The notes beneath the pieces were generated by a model. The model saw nothing but the letters and a program-made list of their open reading frames with translations. It did no database searches and was not told where the DNA came from. A stretch of DNA of 64,000 nt. Origin: Agapetus fuscipes (taxonomy: Eukaryota > Arthropoda > Insecta > Trichoptera > Glossosomatidae). Position 1 is the stretch's first letter. Every line of letters begins with the position of its first letter. Positions 1 to 11,040 of this stretch are shown here, one piece after another. The position numbers and the translations under genes were made by a program. The DNA lies in the NCBI GenBank assembly GCA_951799405.1, contig OX637363.1:9424001-9488000 (forward strand), given 5' to 3'.

Positions 1-430
1 CGGACAACAGATCGGCGATAGAGATAAATCCATTTTGAAGAAATCGATCTTAAATTTGTTCCAGGACCTGGAGGTAATTTTCCTGTATACAGGAACAGGT
101 CGTCCTAGATTTAAACGTACCACCACCAACCTGTGGTCCGACAAACCCACATCTCTTGTTAGCTGTCAGAGATGATTTTTATTTCAAATGCAGAATAGCA
201 TAACTCTTATATCATAAGTCTTCACATGAAACGGGAACCTGCTCCCTCAGAAGCTTGGAAACCACCACCTTAAATGAAGTGTTGCATCTTTTTAACCACT
301 TTTATCTAAGGATACATGAAAATTCCTACAAGTGTTTCAAACTTTATCATCCCTATCGTTATCAGACATATCTTGAAAATAATTTCCATGCCACTCCAAA
401 AATTTGAACTTATTTTACTGTTATTCTGTA
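1..430. other. No gene recognised
   Basis: AT-rich sequence with no coding region, RNA gene or repeat that I recognise. The short open frames here have no domain signal. Confidence 0.5.
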
Positions 431-680
431 TTCCTTGACTTATAGGTTGGTATGAGGCTGACCACCCATACTGTAAAAAATGGTTCACTTTGCCAATGTC
501 ACCCCTGTTTCAGGGAATGTCGGCAAGAGTTGCAGGGCTTATGTTCATTTGAGTTTGGATTTTATTTGTAAGTACACAATCAGCATTTGTAAGCGCGAAC
601 TACACGTGTTTGTTTGTGGGCATACATCTGAGAGCTTTGAATGAATATATCCTTGCAACTTAGATTATAGATTATTATAG
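431..680 (+). repeat. Family A interspersed repeat, full-length diverged copy
   Basis: This is the first of more than twenty copies of a ~250-bp repeat. It begins CCTTGACTTATAGGTTGG, carries GGTTCACTTTGCCAATG and a CACCCCTGTTTCAGGG core, and ends in an AGATTAGATT-type tail. The 3' simple-repeat tail suggests retroposition. I see no Pol III A and B boxes, so I do not call it a tRNA-derived SINE. Copies lie in both orientations and are often nested in other repeats. The open frames across them are incidental. Confidence 0.85.
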
Positions 681-1119
681 ATCCTAAGACAGTGCTCGTC
701 AGTTGACTTCTCTCCCTGCACTGAGCGTTGGTTCCCCACGTCTTTGCATAATTCCCTCGCCAGACAATGGCATCCGTGCGTGTGTATAAGAGTTCTCGTG
801 GCCATTGTTGGTGCTTACATAATCTCATCAGTATGCAGTCATTCACCGGCACGTCACACACTCACACAATTCTATAATAAATAAAGAAAACTGGCATGCT
901 TCAACTGCCGAAACTCTATACCCCGTAGTGCAACTGATCCAATGTTTCTTTAAAATTTTCGCCGAGTATCGCTTGAACCATCTACGGTCTGGTGAGAGAT
1001 AACAATGGATAGCGTCGCCGGTATAACAAAAAACTTTATGGCACCTACAGAGAGTTCCAAGTTAACAGTTCCATCAAAGTAGGGCGCCTGTAGTGGCCTG
1101 GTAACATAAATATACCCCA
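681..1119. other. No gene recognised
   Basis: I see only an AATAAA-like string near 883 and no coding or RNA feature I can support. Confidence 0.45.
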
Positions 1120-1361
1120 TTGGGCCTGTTGCACCAAACTCCAATCTGACAAAAATCAAAATTAAGTGTGATTTATCCCTTTCAAATCAAACATTTCGTT
1201 GCATATACGTAAGTCAGCTGATGTACATAATCTTTCCTGTTCAAATTCCATCATATTATTAGTTTCCAAGAAATATTTAAGCGAGTTCCTTACCAGAATT
1301 AATCAATTAAATTTGATGTGTCAATCAAATATTGATTGGAGATTGGTGTAACAGGCCCTAA
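1120..1361. mobile_element. MITE with GGGCCTGTTGCACCAA-type inverted ends
   Basis: The left end GGGCCTGTTGCACCAA is matched in inverse by TTGGTGTAACAGGCCC on the right, and both are followed inward by CTCCAATC. The interior is non-coding. A second, 5'-truncated copy of the right half lies at 63187-63346. This fits a non-autonomous DNA transposon; no clear target duplication was found, so the superfamily is open. Confidence 0.65.
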
Positions 1362-1419
1362 GCGTCTAACACTCTCAGCCCACAAGGCCAAATAAGACGA
1401 GGAAGGTTAAAAATACGTG

Positions 1420-1690
1420 CGCACTACAAAGGAGCTCCTGCCTACCATTAAGCAGAGAAAGCTTATGTACTTCGGTCACATTATGTGAAATGAGAAGTAC
1501 CGTCTCCTTCATCTTATCATTCAGGGTAAGACTGAGGGGAGAAGATCTCAGGGACGCTGAAGGACATCGTGGCTGAAGAACCTGCGACAGTGGTTTGGCA
1601 GAAGCACCAAGTCCCTGTTGCGAGCCGCAGCATCTAAAATCAAAATAGCTATGATCATCGCCGATCTTCGTTAGAAGTGGCACTAAAAAA
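1420..1690 (+). pseudogene. Degenerate LINE reverse transcriptase C-terminus
   Basis: Conceptual translation gives a broken frame resembling the region after the RT domain in arthropod non-LTR elements, including a FGHIM-like motif, GRRSQGR and SWLKNLRQWFG. At least two stop codons interrupt it. It is a dead fragment. Confidence 0.6.
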
Positions 1691-1766
1691 AGAAGAAGGA
1701 GGGTGTCAACGCAGATGCAGCCAAGGCAGAGATAGGTAGCTGAAAAGAAAAGGCGAGTCGAGGAGA

Positions 1767-2150
1767 ATCCTGTTTTCAACCAAGGTAGAGTTTAAGCTGT
1801 GTGTCACTGTCCATAAGGCCCTGTATGGCACGGCACCCCCATGTCTCGCTGAGCTATGCTCTGTCGATAAGCCTTCATAACGACCACTACGCTCTGCCCT
1901 CACTGCTGTCAACAAGGTCATAGTGCCCAATAGAGCGAATACATCAAATTTTGCAGACAGGAGCTTTGGTTGCCTGGAACAATTTTCTCATTGGTGTTTG
2001 CGCGAACCAGCCAACAACCACATTCAGAAAGGGACTGAATACACTGTTTTTTTCCAGAAGCTATGGCGCCCTTGAGATGGTCCTGGACCATTAAATGGCA
2101 CCACAGACAATAAATCATCAATAATCATCATCAAGGTCCACCCAACTCTG
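1767..2150 (+). pseudogene. CR1/L2-like LINE RT C-terminal fragment with 3' tail
   Basis: Translation shows the pattern VEFKLCVTVHKALYG...PPCLAEL followed by a degenerate RSALTA segment, the usual end of CR1/L2-type reverse transcriptases. At 2061-2105 it runs into a TGGCGCCCTTGAGATGG hairpin segment and then ATCATCATC repeats. The same 3' hairpin recurs inverted at 5150-5232. Confidence 0.6.
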
Positions 2151-2212
2151 TCAAGCTTATGATGATGATTGGTTAAATTACTAAAGTCAAAAAAATATCA
2201 GCGTAAATAAAA

Positions 2213-2690
2213 TCAGCTCAATAGCTTTAATCGCCACAGACGCCGCAGCTAGACTTATATATGGAGCTGCAAAGTTCTGCCACATCACTCCTCACCTTCA
2301 AGCTCTGCATTGGCTGAAAATCTCTGAGAGGATCACCTGCAAAGTCGGCTTGCTCACCTTAAAAGCACTACGTGGGAGTGCTCCGGGGTACCTGATGGAG
2401 CTGGTGTATCCAGCAACTACAACCTCACACGGACAAACACTGAGATCAGCTGCATCAAGAAGCAGCTGCCTGAACATCCCTGCAAGAAGGCCCCGTACTG
2501 TTTTTGGAGACAGGGCATTCAAGGCGGCCGCTCAAATGACTTGGAATGCTATTCCCGCCTCACTGAGGGAACTGGATTTGGAGAGACTGCTCAAAACACG
2601 TCTCAAGACTCACTTCTTTGTCCATCATATGGACAAGCGCATTTGCAATGGCACACTGTCATTAATAATAATCATAGTAGTGTAGAGCAC
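2213..2690 (+). pseudogene. CR1/L2-like LINE RT C-terminal fragment
   Basis: From about 2242 frame 1 reads AAARLIYGAAKFCHITP, then LHWLKISERITCKVGLLTLKAL, a segment near GYLMELV, and RTVFGDRAFKAAAQ. This is the conserved end of CR1/L2-clade reverse transcriptases. The catalytic RT core is missing, so the copy is 5'-truncated. It ends near ATTAATAATAATC. Confidence 0.75.
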
Positions 2691-3440
2691 AGTTCACAAG
2701 TAGCTCCTCCACCGACTCCACTGTCCCGAGTAATTAGTCTCGCCATGTCAACGGTAATTGGCACACAGGTCAACTTGGTGACCTCATCATATTTGGTGAA
2801 TTGCTGCACCAGAGCTCCATCTCTTATTAACTCTGTTACTCCGCTATAGGCACCAGCGCGACCTTCACGGGAACAATTAGAGTAATCAGACACATTACTC
2901 TAATTAAGAGTAAACCAATCAGTCTCAATCTCACTCTCAGAGGTAGCAATCTAAGATGGCGATTAAAATGTGCAACTGTATGAGAAAAAGTGTTGAAATC
3001 GGCATAATTGTCTGTGCATAACTTAGTGACATGCAGTCAGTGTGTCTTTCAGGCAAAATTATCCAGGGGGGCAAATAAGAAATCTAGGGGGGCGGAGTAA
3101 ATAAATGAAACAAAAATTTATGTTAATTTGGACTCCATTGACGGCTAACGGTATTTTACTCCGGGGGGGCAGTAGGGCTGGGAAATAGTACCTGAAAGAA
3201 ACACTGCTTGCAGTGGATTTCCCGTAATCTATTCTTATACACATTTATTTGGTGAGCGCTGTTTTTGAGTGAAGAATCACACCTCGAAAACCCTGTGCAA
3301 GCTTCATCGTTACTAAAGTAAAGCAACAGTTGCGCAAGCCCATCCTCATACCCGTTCCGTTTGTACACTTCCATCCGGGGAAGCGTATCACAGAATGCTC
3401 ATGCAAAGCTATAACTTTAGTAAAGCAACAATTCTCGTCT
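2690..3440. other. No gene recognised
   Basis: Non-coding sequence. A short AATTAGAGTAATCAGACACATTACTCTAATT palindrome-like stretch lies at 2874-2907. Nothing else could be identified. Confidence 0.4.
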
Positions 3441-3861
3441 GTGTTATGGCCCAGGGGGACAAGCGGGCTAATCGTTCTAGCGTATTTGGAATAAAGTAAC
3501 GTTGGTTTGATCCCCGCCTGGGTCATTTGACCATAACTTTGACCCTGGTTCAACAGATGTTATTCGGTAATAATTAATAATTAGTTAGTTAAAATAAACA
3601 ATAATGAATGATTAATTGATGATATTAATAACTTTTTTTTTTTATTAGTGTTGATCTGTTAACACAGTGAAAGTCCATTTTTATAAATATTTAAAAATAT
3701 AAATGGTAAAACATTGTTTTAATTCACTTTATTTTAAATATTCGAGCATAAACAAATAAAATAAAGTGAATTAAAACAATGTTTTACCATTTATATTTTT
3801 AAATATTTATATAAATAACTGTTTGTGACCAGGCAGAATAGGTTGGTGAATTGCATTATAT
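3441..3861 (+). repeat. SINE C (type II tRNA-like head), split by a palindromic insertion
   Basis: The head GTTATGGCCCAGGGGGACAA resembles the D-arm/A-box region of a Leu/Ser-type tRNA. GGTTTGATCCCCGCC resembles a B box. The body runs into AATTGATGATATTAATA at 3612, is interrupted by the inverted repeat at 3637-3823, resumes as GACCAGGCAGAATAGG and is interrupted again by family A at 3862. Its last part, GCATTCCTCTTCACAAATC, is at 4131-4156. Confidence 0.75.
3637..3823. mobile_element. AT-rich palindromic (foldback) insertion
   Basis: Two ~60-bp arms, beginning ATAAATATTTAAAAATATAA on the left and ending with the inverse on the right, flank a short spacer near TTCGAGCATAAAC. The element interrupts SINE C, whose uninterrupted form is seen at 13371-13621. 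ATAAC/ATAACT near both edges may be the target duplication. Confidence 0.65.
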
Positions 3862-4108
3862 AATAATCTATAATCTAAGTTGCAAGGATATATTCATTCA
3901 AAGTTCTCAGATGTATGCCCACAAACAAACACGTGTAGTTCGCGCTTACAAATGCTGATTGTGTACTTACAAATAAAATCCAAACCTCAAATGAACATAA
4001 GCCCTGCAACTCTTGCCGACATTCCCTGAAACAGGGGTGACATTGGCAAAGTGAACCATTTTTTACAGTATGGGTGGTCAGCCTCATACCAACCTATAAG
4101 TCAAGGAA
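3862..4108 (-). repeat. Family A copy nested in SINE C
   Basis: Inverse orientation. SINE C sequence GAATTGCATT precedes it and GCATTCCTCTTC follows, so GCATT is probably duplicated at the target. A short CTTGACTTATA/TTATAATTTCC duplication lies at its 5' end. Confidence 0.8.
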
Positions 4109-4189
4109 ATTATAAGGAAATTATAAGTCAAGGCATTCCTCTTCACAAATCTATTTTATGTAAAAAAAAAAAATAAGACCCAGCTACAA

Positions 4190-4400
4190 GTGTGAAGTGT
4201 GAAAGGAAAAAGAGGTAAGGGACGACAGAGAAAAGTGTGGAGTGATCAGATTGAAGAGATTATGAAAGAATGGGATATACGAAGCGAGCGTAAAAGAAGA
4301 AAATGCATGAAAAGGGTGATAGATATGAATGAATTGAAAGAGGTATGTAAGGAGGCAGCTCTGCACAGGCTCTGGCCACCCTTAGCGGAATGGCGACAGA
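4190..4400 (+). pseudogene. RTE-like LINE RT C-terminal fragment
   Basis: Frame 2 reads KGKRGKGRQRKVWSDQIEEI, then KRRKCMKRVIDMNELKEVC, nearly matching the better-preserved copy at 17545-17950. The WRQ end is disrupted after LKEVCK. Confidence 0.7.
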
Positions 4401-4767
4401 GTTACGATGCATTGGAGCCATTGTTCCAGCTTCGAGTCTCTCTTACAAGTCCGCCCGGTCTTGCTCTCTCTGTATTGCATACTTCTGTTGCTATTGTGAA
4501 CGTTGCAGAATGTAGCTCGCGATGTTTGGCAACAGTCGCCCAACTAGTTTTTTGCATTCTCTCATAATATTTACTACGGCAGCCGGCCCAGTGACGTCAC
4601 CTTTATTACTCACCAATAACGCGTATATATACCGATAATTTATATTATGTGGCCTGGTTGGAAATAATAATAACCACATTCATCTTCGGCCGTTTCCTCC
4701 ATTGCTGAGAGTCTAGAGCTTGTATGAAGAAGGTTATGACTTGAGGATATAAAATATATAAGGACAG

Positions 4768-5490
4768 ATAGAAACGGCGGTTGATCTGTAATGTTGGCGG
4801 CTAGGGTTTTTTATATGATGATATTTTTTTTATATGTGATGTCCCGAATTGATTATTGTATCACACTTTATATCGGCCAGTCAAAGAAGCAACTGAACAG
4901 ATTTCAGTCTGTTTTGAATGCGGCCGCAAGACTGATCTTCGGGATGTCCAAATTCTCTCACATCACTCCGCTGTTGAAAGAACTACATTGGCTTCGTTTT
5001 CCTGAGAGGGTGGTCTACCGTGTGTGTTTGATGGTATTTAAAGCCCTAAATGTTTTGGCTCCATCATATCTGGCAGACATGTTTTCCCCCGTTGAGGTGA
5101 GTGTGAGGGGGCGGACACTTAGGTCAGCGGGGTGTCGAGCTGTCAGGTTGATGATGATGATGATGATGATGGATGATTTCTTTCCTGTGGCGCCATTTAA
5201 TGGTCCAGGACCATCTCAAGGGCGCCATAAATAATGCAGCCTCGCCGTCAAATATGCACTTATTTTGGGGATCGCGCTTTCCGGTTTGCGGGACGAATAG
5301 AGTGGAACATATTCAGTGATCTGTGAGTGGAACAGACTGCCACCCGGAGTGAGGGTTTCGGAATCTGTTGGCATTTTTAAGGGAGCACTCAAACAGTACC
5401 TTTATAAAATATCTCATTCATGATAAGGAGGGCCCTTGAGGTGTGACACACACAAAAGCGGCGCTCTTTTGTCATGTATTAAATTTTAAT
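4768..5490 (+). pseudogene. CR1/L2-like LINE 3' fragment
   Basis: The frame gives RIDYCITLYIGQSKKQLNRF, then QSVLNAAARLIFGMSKFSHITP, LHWLRFPERVVYRVCLMVFK and LAPSYLADMFSPVEV, typical of the C-terminal part of CR1/L2 reverse transcriptases. It is interrupted at 5150-5232 and continues to AGGGCCCTTGAGGTGTGACA near 5428. The upstream AACGGCGGTTGATCTGTAAT segment is shared inverted with ~40550. The copy at 46470-47060 is close kin. Confidence 0.75.
5150..5232 (-). repeat. LINE/SINE 3' end with TGATGA tail, nested
   Basis: A (TGATGA)n run is followed by GATTTCTTTCCTGTGGCGCC and CATCTCAAGGGCGCCA, a hairpin-capable 3' end in inverse orientation that interrupts the surrounding LINE reading frame. 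Similar ends occur at 2061-2105, 10243-10310 and 59226-59282. Confidence 0.65.
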
Positions 5491-6074
5491 TAAACAAATT
5501 ATCCTCATATATATTCCATTAGATAAATCAACCATTGTTTTTCTCCATAGAATAGGACTCCCATTTCCGTATCCTCGGGAGTGAGAGTAGGCAGATTATA
5601 GATCACTAAACAATACAACTATGTGACAAGAGTCTCCTTCTGGCCCACGTCATTTTCCAACTTGCTTTATTGCCAAAAAAACTCAAGTTTTCTGTCACAC
5701 TAGACAGTTGATAAAATATCTGCTCAATTCCTTCAGTCCTACGCTCATGTTGAGCATTGTGATCGAAGAAATGTCAAGGTCTTCACTTCTTTATGTCTCG
5801 CTGTCACCGTGAACAATCACCAACGAAATCTGACTAGTTTTAGCCAAAATTGAGACCACTTCACGGTTTATATCTAATCAAACGTAAATGTTTCTTAATG
5901 TACTCGAGTAAAAACTTTTTCAAGACATACAAGTCCTCCAAAATATAATTTCCATCTTTTTACTGGTGTTTTGGAAAATATGCTGAAATTACTACACTTA
6001 TATTCATTGCATGTTCATTTATAGCCTTGATTAGACTACTCGTATACCCAGTATCAAATGTTTGTGTCACTAAA
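5491..6074. other. No gene recognised
   Basis: AT-rich non-coding sequence without identifiable features. Confidence 0.45.
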
Positions 6075-6204
6075 ATAAGTGTACGAAGCTACGCACGGTC
6101 CGTAGTCCAGTTGTAACACTTCGGATTCGTGAATGGAAGGTTGTGGGTTCGAATCCCGGCGGAGCACCAAAAATATACCATTTATATTTTCAAATATGCT
6201 CTTC
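6075..6204 (+). repeat. SINE B1 head, first copy of a duplicated segment
   Basis: Contains the tRNA-like head GGTCCGTAGTCCAGTTGTAA (A-box region) and GGTTCGAATCCCGGCGGAGC (B box plus acceptor-like end). The segment from ATAAGTGTACGAA to GCTCTTC recurs at 6456-6581, on the other side of a family A copy. Confidence 0.85.
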
Positions 6205-6459
6205 TAATCTAATTTAATCTAAATCTAAGCTGCAAAGATATGTATCATTTAAGATTCATATTAAATGCATTCCCACAAGCAGACACGCATAATTTCGCGC
6301 TCAAACATGCCGCATGTGGACCTACAATATAAAAAAACCCAATCTCAAATGAACATAAGCCCTGCAACTCTTGCCGACCTTCCCTGAAACAGGGGTGACA
6401 TTGGCAAAGTGAACCATTTTTTTACAGTATGGGTGGTCAGCCGCATACCAACCTATAAG
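6205..6459 (-). repeat. Family A copy between duplicated SINE B1 segments
   Basis: Inverse orientation, from the TAATCTAATTTAATC tail to ACCAACCTATAAG. The ~130 bp on each side are the same SINE B1 segment in the same orientation. Confidence 0.85.
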
Positions 6460-6700
6460 TGTACGAAACTACGGCCGGTCCGTAGTCTAGTTACACTTCG
6501 GATTCGTGAATGGAAGGTTGTGGGTTCGAATCCCGGCGGAGCACCAAAAATATACCATTTATATTTTCAAATTTGCTCTTCGCTGGGTTGAAAAATTCAT
6601 AAACCTTAACCAAAGGCCGATCATTAAAGGTCCATCCAGTCTGACAGCAACTGGGTCTTGCTTGAGCACTCTGGATATCCCGAATGTTTAGTTAATAATT
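6456..6700 (+). repeat. SINE B1, second copy with body
   Basis: The head GGTTCGAATCCCGGCGGAGC is followed by the standard body GCTCTTCGCTGGGTTGAAAA and CAGCAACTGGGTCTTGCTTG. It is the longer partner of the segment at 6075-6204. Confidence 0.85.
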
Positions 6701-7319
6701 TCTGGAATTTGAGCCATCCATACCTGTCTCGGTTTTCCTATCACGACATCTATCTACTCTTGCAGCATCATCAGTGAATTCTCAAAGTCCATCGCACCGT
6801 CAAGAAAACTCAGCGAAAGTTTAAAAAATCAACATTGAAAAGGTGCATGAAATGCAAATAATTGTAAAATTTGCATCGCGCTATCGGTTGCAGATTTCAT
6901 AACCCTACTTTATCCAAAGTATAAAACCATAGCGTTTTACTAAAAATATATATGAAAACCGAACTAACACAATTAGTGAGCGTTTTAGTTTCCGTGAATT
7001 TTTGTTGAAACTCTATGGTCGAGTTTTATACGCAAGTACTGGGTGGTAGCAGAGTTGTGCAAGCGCAGTACTTCCTCATTGACACGGTGTCAGTGGATGA
7101 TAGTATTATAGTCATGGAGTTATAATATAGGGGAGCGGTAACTAAAGTACTGAATTGGTTCATACTTTTTCCCTGTTGCGCTCATGTGTCAAACGTTGCA
7201 GTGGTACCCCGAATGTACGGCGGCAACAATTACAAATATAACGCATTAAATATCACAATGGTTATAATGAAATGAGTGATAAAATTAAAATAAGATTATA
7301 CACTTTGAAAATATAAAAT
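6701..7319. other. No gene recognised
   Basis: Non-coding, AT-rich; nothing identified. Confidence 0.4.
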
Positions 7320-7640
7320 ACTGGCATCAATTTTGGCGATTACAATATTTATAACGCGTGTTAACTTTAGCTATTTCCGGTCAAATCGGCAGTCTTTTTT
7401 TGCAATGGTACCAACATTCAAGATTTTTTTTTTGGGGTTGTGTTGAGTTTTGTGTACAAACGAAAATGCAACTGTGAAGTTCTTTGTTCTCTTTCTAACT
7501 AATGACCATTTTCGTAAGTAAGTTGAGACAGATGTATATGTCTATTTTCGTTAAAATAACTTCTTGTCCACAGATGTTATTAGTCAATGATTGTAGTCAT
7601 TACATATAATACAAGAGGACCCGAAAGTACCTTACAGCAT
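7320..7640 (+). repeat. Repeat family E copy
   Basis: Shares GGCGATTACAATATTTATAA and GCAACTGTGAAGTTCTTTGT with the diverged copy at 26300-26830. A partial third copy lies near 8390-8500. No coding content is seen. Confidence 0.55.
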
Positions 7641-7733
7641 TGAAGCATAGTATGAGACACAACTGTCAGCCAGACCTGTCCAACACAGCAGAATATGTTT
7701 TCTTGCTTGCCCCATCTTATGTTTCGACACTCA

Positions 7734-7797
7734 ATAGCCATGTCTTATAATGCTTTTTTTCTGTCTTATACAATGGTCTTATAAGACATGGCTATGC
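7734..7797. repeat. Short hairpin
   Basis: ATAGCCATGTCTTATAA and its inverse TTATAAGACATGGCTAT flank a short T-rich spacer. Confidence 0.7.
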
Positions 7798-7845
7798 GTA
7801 CAATTACCGCGCAGAGATGATGTTCAGTACTGCCAAAATTAGGAT

Positions 7846-8124
7846 TCCTTGACTTATAGGTTGGTATGCGGCTGACCACCCATCTAATCTAAGTTGCAAA
7901 GATATGTTACATTGGAGATTCACATTACATGCATTCTCACAACCAGACATGTACAAGTTCGCGCTTGCACATGCCTCATGTGAACCTACAATATAAAAAC
8001 CAAATCTCAAATGGACATACACCCTGCAACTCTTGCCGTACTTCCCTGAAACAGAGGTGACATTGGCAAAGTGAACTATTTTTACAGCATGGGTGGTCAG
8101 CCGCATACCAACCTATAAGTTAAG
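7846..8124 (-). repeat. Family A copy with inverted 5' duplicate
   Basis: A 37-bp plus-strand 5' end (TTGACTTATAGGTTGG to CACCCAT, 7846-7882) is joined directly to an almost complete inverse copy at 7883-8124. The unit therefore has matching inverted ends. It may have arisen by inversion during insertion. Confidence 0.8.
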
Positions 8125-8182
8125 GAACATACATACACGACAAATTACATTTTTTTTTTACATTTTATTTTATTTATCCATG

Positions 8183-8301
8183 CTGTAGAAAATGGTTCAC
8201 TTGGCCAATGACACCCCTGTTTCAGGGAAGGTCGGTAAGAGTTGCAGGGTGTACCTATGCATATCTTTGCAACTTAGATTAGATTAGATTAGGATGCACT
8301 G
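8183..8301 (+). repeat. Family A copy, internally deleted
   Basis: Starts at the TGCTGTAGAAAATGGTTCAC portion, jumps from GTTGCAGGGTGTA to the 3' end and finishes in TTAGATTAGATTAGATT. Confidence 0.75.
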
Positions 8302-8695
8302 TAGTCTGTAATGAGGGTAATCCGTAGTGCACAAAAAGAAGAAGAAAAATTATAGCTTTATCTCTTGTCTGTTTACAGTGAAGTCGCACCGGGAGCATCT
8401 TTGTTCTCTTTCTAACTAAGGCTGTTTGTGTTAGGTAGGTTGAAACGGATATACATGTAATAGCATCTATTTTAGTGGTGAAGATTGATTAGTATTGCGG
8501 GTGATTACATCACTTAGAAGGAGAGATGCGAAACGACATCGATTCGTGACTTAATATCATGGCTGCTTAAACCTAACTAATTCAAAAAGAACATTTCAAA
8601 TAATTTGAATCAAATCAACCATTAACTTTTTTGTCAGTCGCTCCGGGTCCTTTATTAAATATAGACCTCCTCCAACTTTTTCCTTTTGCGCTTGT

Positions 8696-9050
8696 CCAGG
8701 GCCGGAAGTCTCATCACCGCGGTAATTCTTATCTACCGAATATCGGTATTATTTGTATGAAGACCTATCGATCCAACATGACCGCAAGTGAACAGCTGAT
8801 TTGGTCCTCAAAATATAAAGCATCAAAATACACTATTCAAAAATTCCCAAATTTTGCTTGTGGAGGCAGCTGTTGTCTCTTCTGGGCGGGGGGTCTCATC
8901 ACCACGGTAATTCTTACCTACCGAATATCGGTAATATTTGTATGAAGACTAATCAGCTGTTCACTTGCGGCCATTTTGGATTGACAGGTACAAATATTGC
9001 CGATATATTCGGTAGGTAAGAATTACCGTGGTGATGAGACTTCCAACCCT
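8696..9050. mobile_element. Palindromic MITE D, one half copy and one full copy
   Basis: The full copy at 8885-9050 has arms beginning GTCTCATCACCACGGTAATT and ending with its inverse, AATTACCGTGGTGATGAGAC. The interior contains TCAGCTGTTCACTTGCGGCC. A half copy with CACCGCGGTAATTCTTATC lies at 8696-8795. Other copies or halves are at 27773-27826, 31277-31330, 58556-58625 and 60130-60297. Confidence 0.75.
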
Positions 9051-9082
9051 GGGCCTGCAGGCACAACGGGACCTTAACGTAT

Positions 9083-9797
9083 TGTTACGAACGTATGAGC
9101 TCGTGGGGCTTGCTTGTGTGTGTCCGCCTCTAGCATAGTCTACTGCGAGTTTGTGTGTGTGCATGTGCCTTGGCACGTACTTTGCTGGTATGCGTAACTG
9201 GAATAATATCGAACAGTGTAGGGTGTTTGGTACAATCCACTAATCTAGTAAGTAATCTAGAACAAGCCAGAATCGTCCCTTTCGTACCTATATAAACGAG
9301 CCGCAATGGCACAGAGAGGAGAGTCGATTGAAGCATTGAGCCGTGAAGTCAATAAACTAGTGCTACGAACTACGAACTTCGAAGTACCTACGTTCGCCTG
9401 TACAGGAGCAGTAGTGTGTGTAAAACCGTTTGGTATAATCCATAATGTAAGTGGAACAGCTGTGTAGTGCAATCTAGAACAGAGATCGAATGATTTTTTT
9501 ATTATTTTTTATTAAACCAACAAACAGTTATACATGTACTATATGTGAATAACAACATAGTTATAACAATTCAAAAACCAGATCTGGAAGATGCAAGAAA
9601 AATCTCTTTTGTACCCATATAAAAGGACTGCAATGGGGAATCAGGAGATAAGTCACTTTGAGCATTTTGGCGTGAAATACCCATAATCAGTGATTGTCAA
9701 TTGTTGTAAATTGTAAACCGAACCGTGTAAAATGAATTCTGTTAAAATAAATGATTGCAGTTTAATTAAAAGAGGACCCAGTAAAATCATAACAATA
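9083..9797 (+). mobile_element. Probable LTR-like repeat (TGTTACGA...ATAACA)
   Basis: Starts TGTTACGAACG and ends ATAACA, like the cleaner solo LTR at 48381-48736, and shares GTAAAATGAATTCTGTTAAA and a TTAATTAAAAG tail with it. A TATA-like CCTATATAAACGAG is at 9289 and a related CATATAAAAGGACTGC is near 9617, suggesting internal duplication. No clean target duplication was found. Confidence 0.5.
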
Positions 9798-10239
9798 TGT
9801 TTTCTTTGCTTAAACCTCTCATTCGTCATGTTGTAAGAATTGCTTCCATCATCCGGCATCGCCTTAGTAGTAAGTGAGTACCATACTATAATATAGTGGA
9901 ATCTTCGCGTTCTGTCACCTCTCTAGCGCCGTCCACGGGCCAGTGTTTAACTTACCTGACTTGTATCCACTGAGCAGGAAGCTGCCACCTTTCCTTACGC
10001 AGAGGAAGAGCGGCGTGTGGACGGAAATTGGCTATTACTACACAAAACAGGGCTGTGGATTTGCAATAACTGGCTTTCTAGCTATTTTTCCATATGATTT
10101 CGTATAATTTGGAGGTATACGACGCGTGTTGAAGAAGCCACAGAGGTATGCTCAAATCTTCCTCATACCCGTCCTGTATGTATGTGTCAGAAGGACCGAC
10201 AGCACATGGACGCTCATACAAATGCTATATATTTTCTCA
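9798..10239. other. No gene recognised
   Basis: Non-coding sequence of unknown origin. Confidence 0.4.
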
Positions 10240-10816
10240 AAATTATGATGATGATGATGAGTTGATGATTTCTTTATAGCGCCGTTTCGTGATGTAGTCA
10301 CTCCAAGGGCGCTGGTGCAAACGATGCCAGAAATTTGCTTGTCTTCAGTGCATTCCGGAACTTTCCATGGTCCTCTAGCTCTCTCACATGATGTGGCAGG
10401 TGGTTCCAGGCCAGAGGGCCAGCAACTGCAAATGCACGCTCTCCAAATATTGTGTTAACTCTTCTTATAGGTTCTTCAATCCTTGATTTGGCTCCAGTCT
10501 CAGCCGAGCGCAGTGTGAGGCTTTTTTTGCCGAGGGTGACTGGTTTGATTAAATCAGCGAGAGATTTGGTTTTTTTTTCAAATAAAGCTTTGTGGACCAT
10601 CGTGCACACTTTGAACTCGATGCGCTCCGGTATACGGAGCCAGTGAAGCTTCTGGAGAAGAGGAGTAATGTGAGTAAATTTCGACTGACCAGAAATCATG
10701 CGAGCGCACGCATTTACAACCAATTGTAGCCTATTCAATTGACATTTTGGTTGGCCTGCATATAAGCTATTGCAGTAGTCTATTTTAGATACCACAAATA
10801 CCTTTAGATACCTCAA
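10240..10816 (-). pseudogene. CR1/L2-like LINE 3' fragment (172-codon open frame)
   Basis: The minus-strand frame reads SKIDYCNSLYAGQPKCQLNR, then NACARMISGQSKFTHITP, LHWLRIPERIEFKVCTMVHK, FGERAFAVAGPLAWNHLP and a short basic end. This is the C-terminal part of a CR1/L2-type reverse transcriptase, open over 172 codons but lacking the catalytic RT core. The 3' end at 10243-10310 has the GCGCC hairpin and a (TCATCA)n tail. Confidence 0.8.
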
Positions 10817-11040
10817 GTGGCGGAAAGGCCTTCCCGTGAAGTAAAAGCAACGGAACGATAAAACAAAAACCTCTCAGAGGCGTGCCCATGACTCTAAAAG
10901 TAAATGGCTTGGTTGGTGAGGTGGCAGAGATCCTTTTAAACAGGCTAAGCCGAATAGTGTTATGTTGTCTTTATTTAGAGCCACGGAGAGAAAATCACGA
11001 TTGATGTTTTTTTTTATTTAATCCGGATAATTAGGGATGC
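10817..11040. other. No gene recognised
   Basis: Non-coding; nothing identified. Confidence 0.4.

Noticed and set aside
4491..4679. Minus-strand short frame
   Set aside because: No domain signal, no supporting splice structure, and it lies between LINE fragments.
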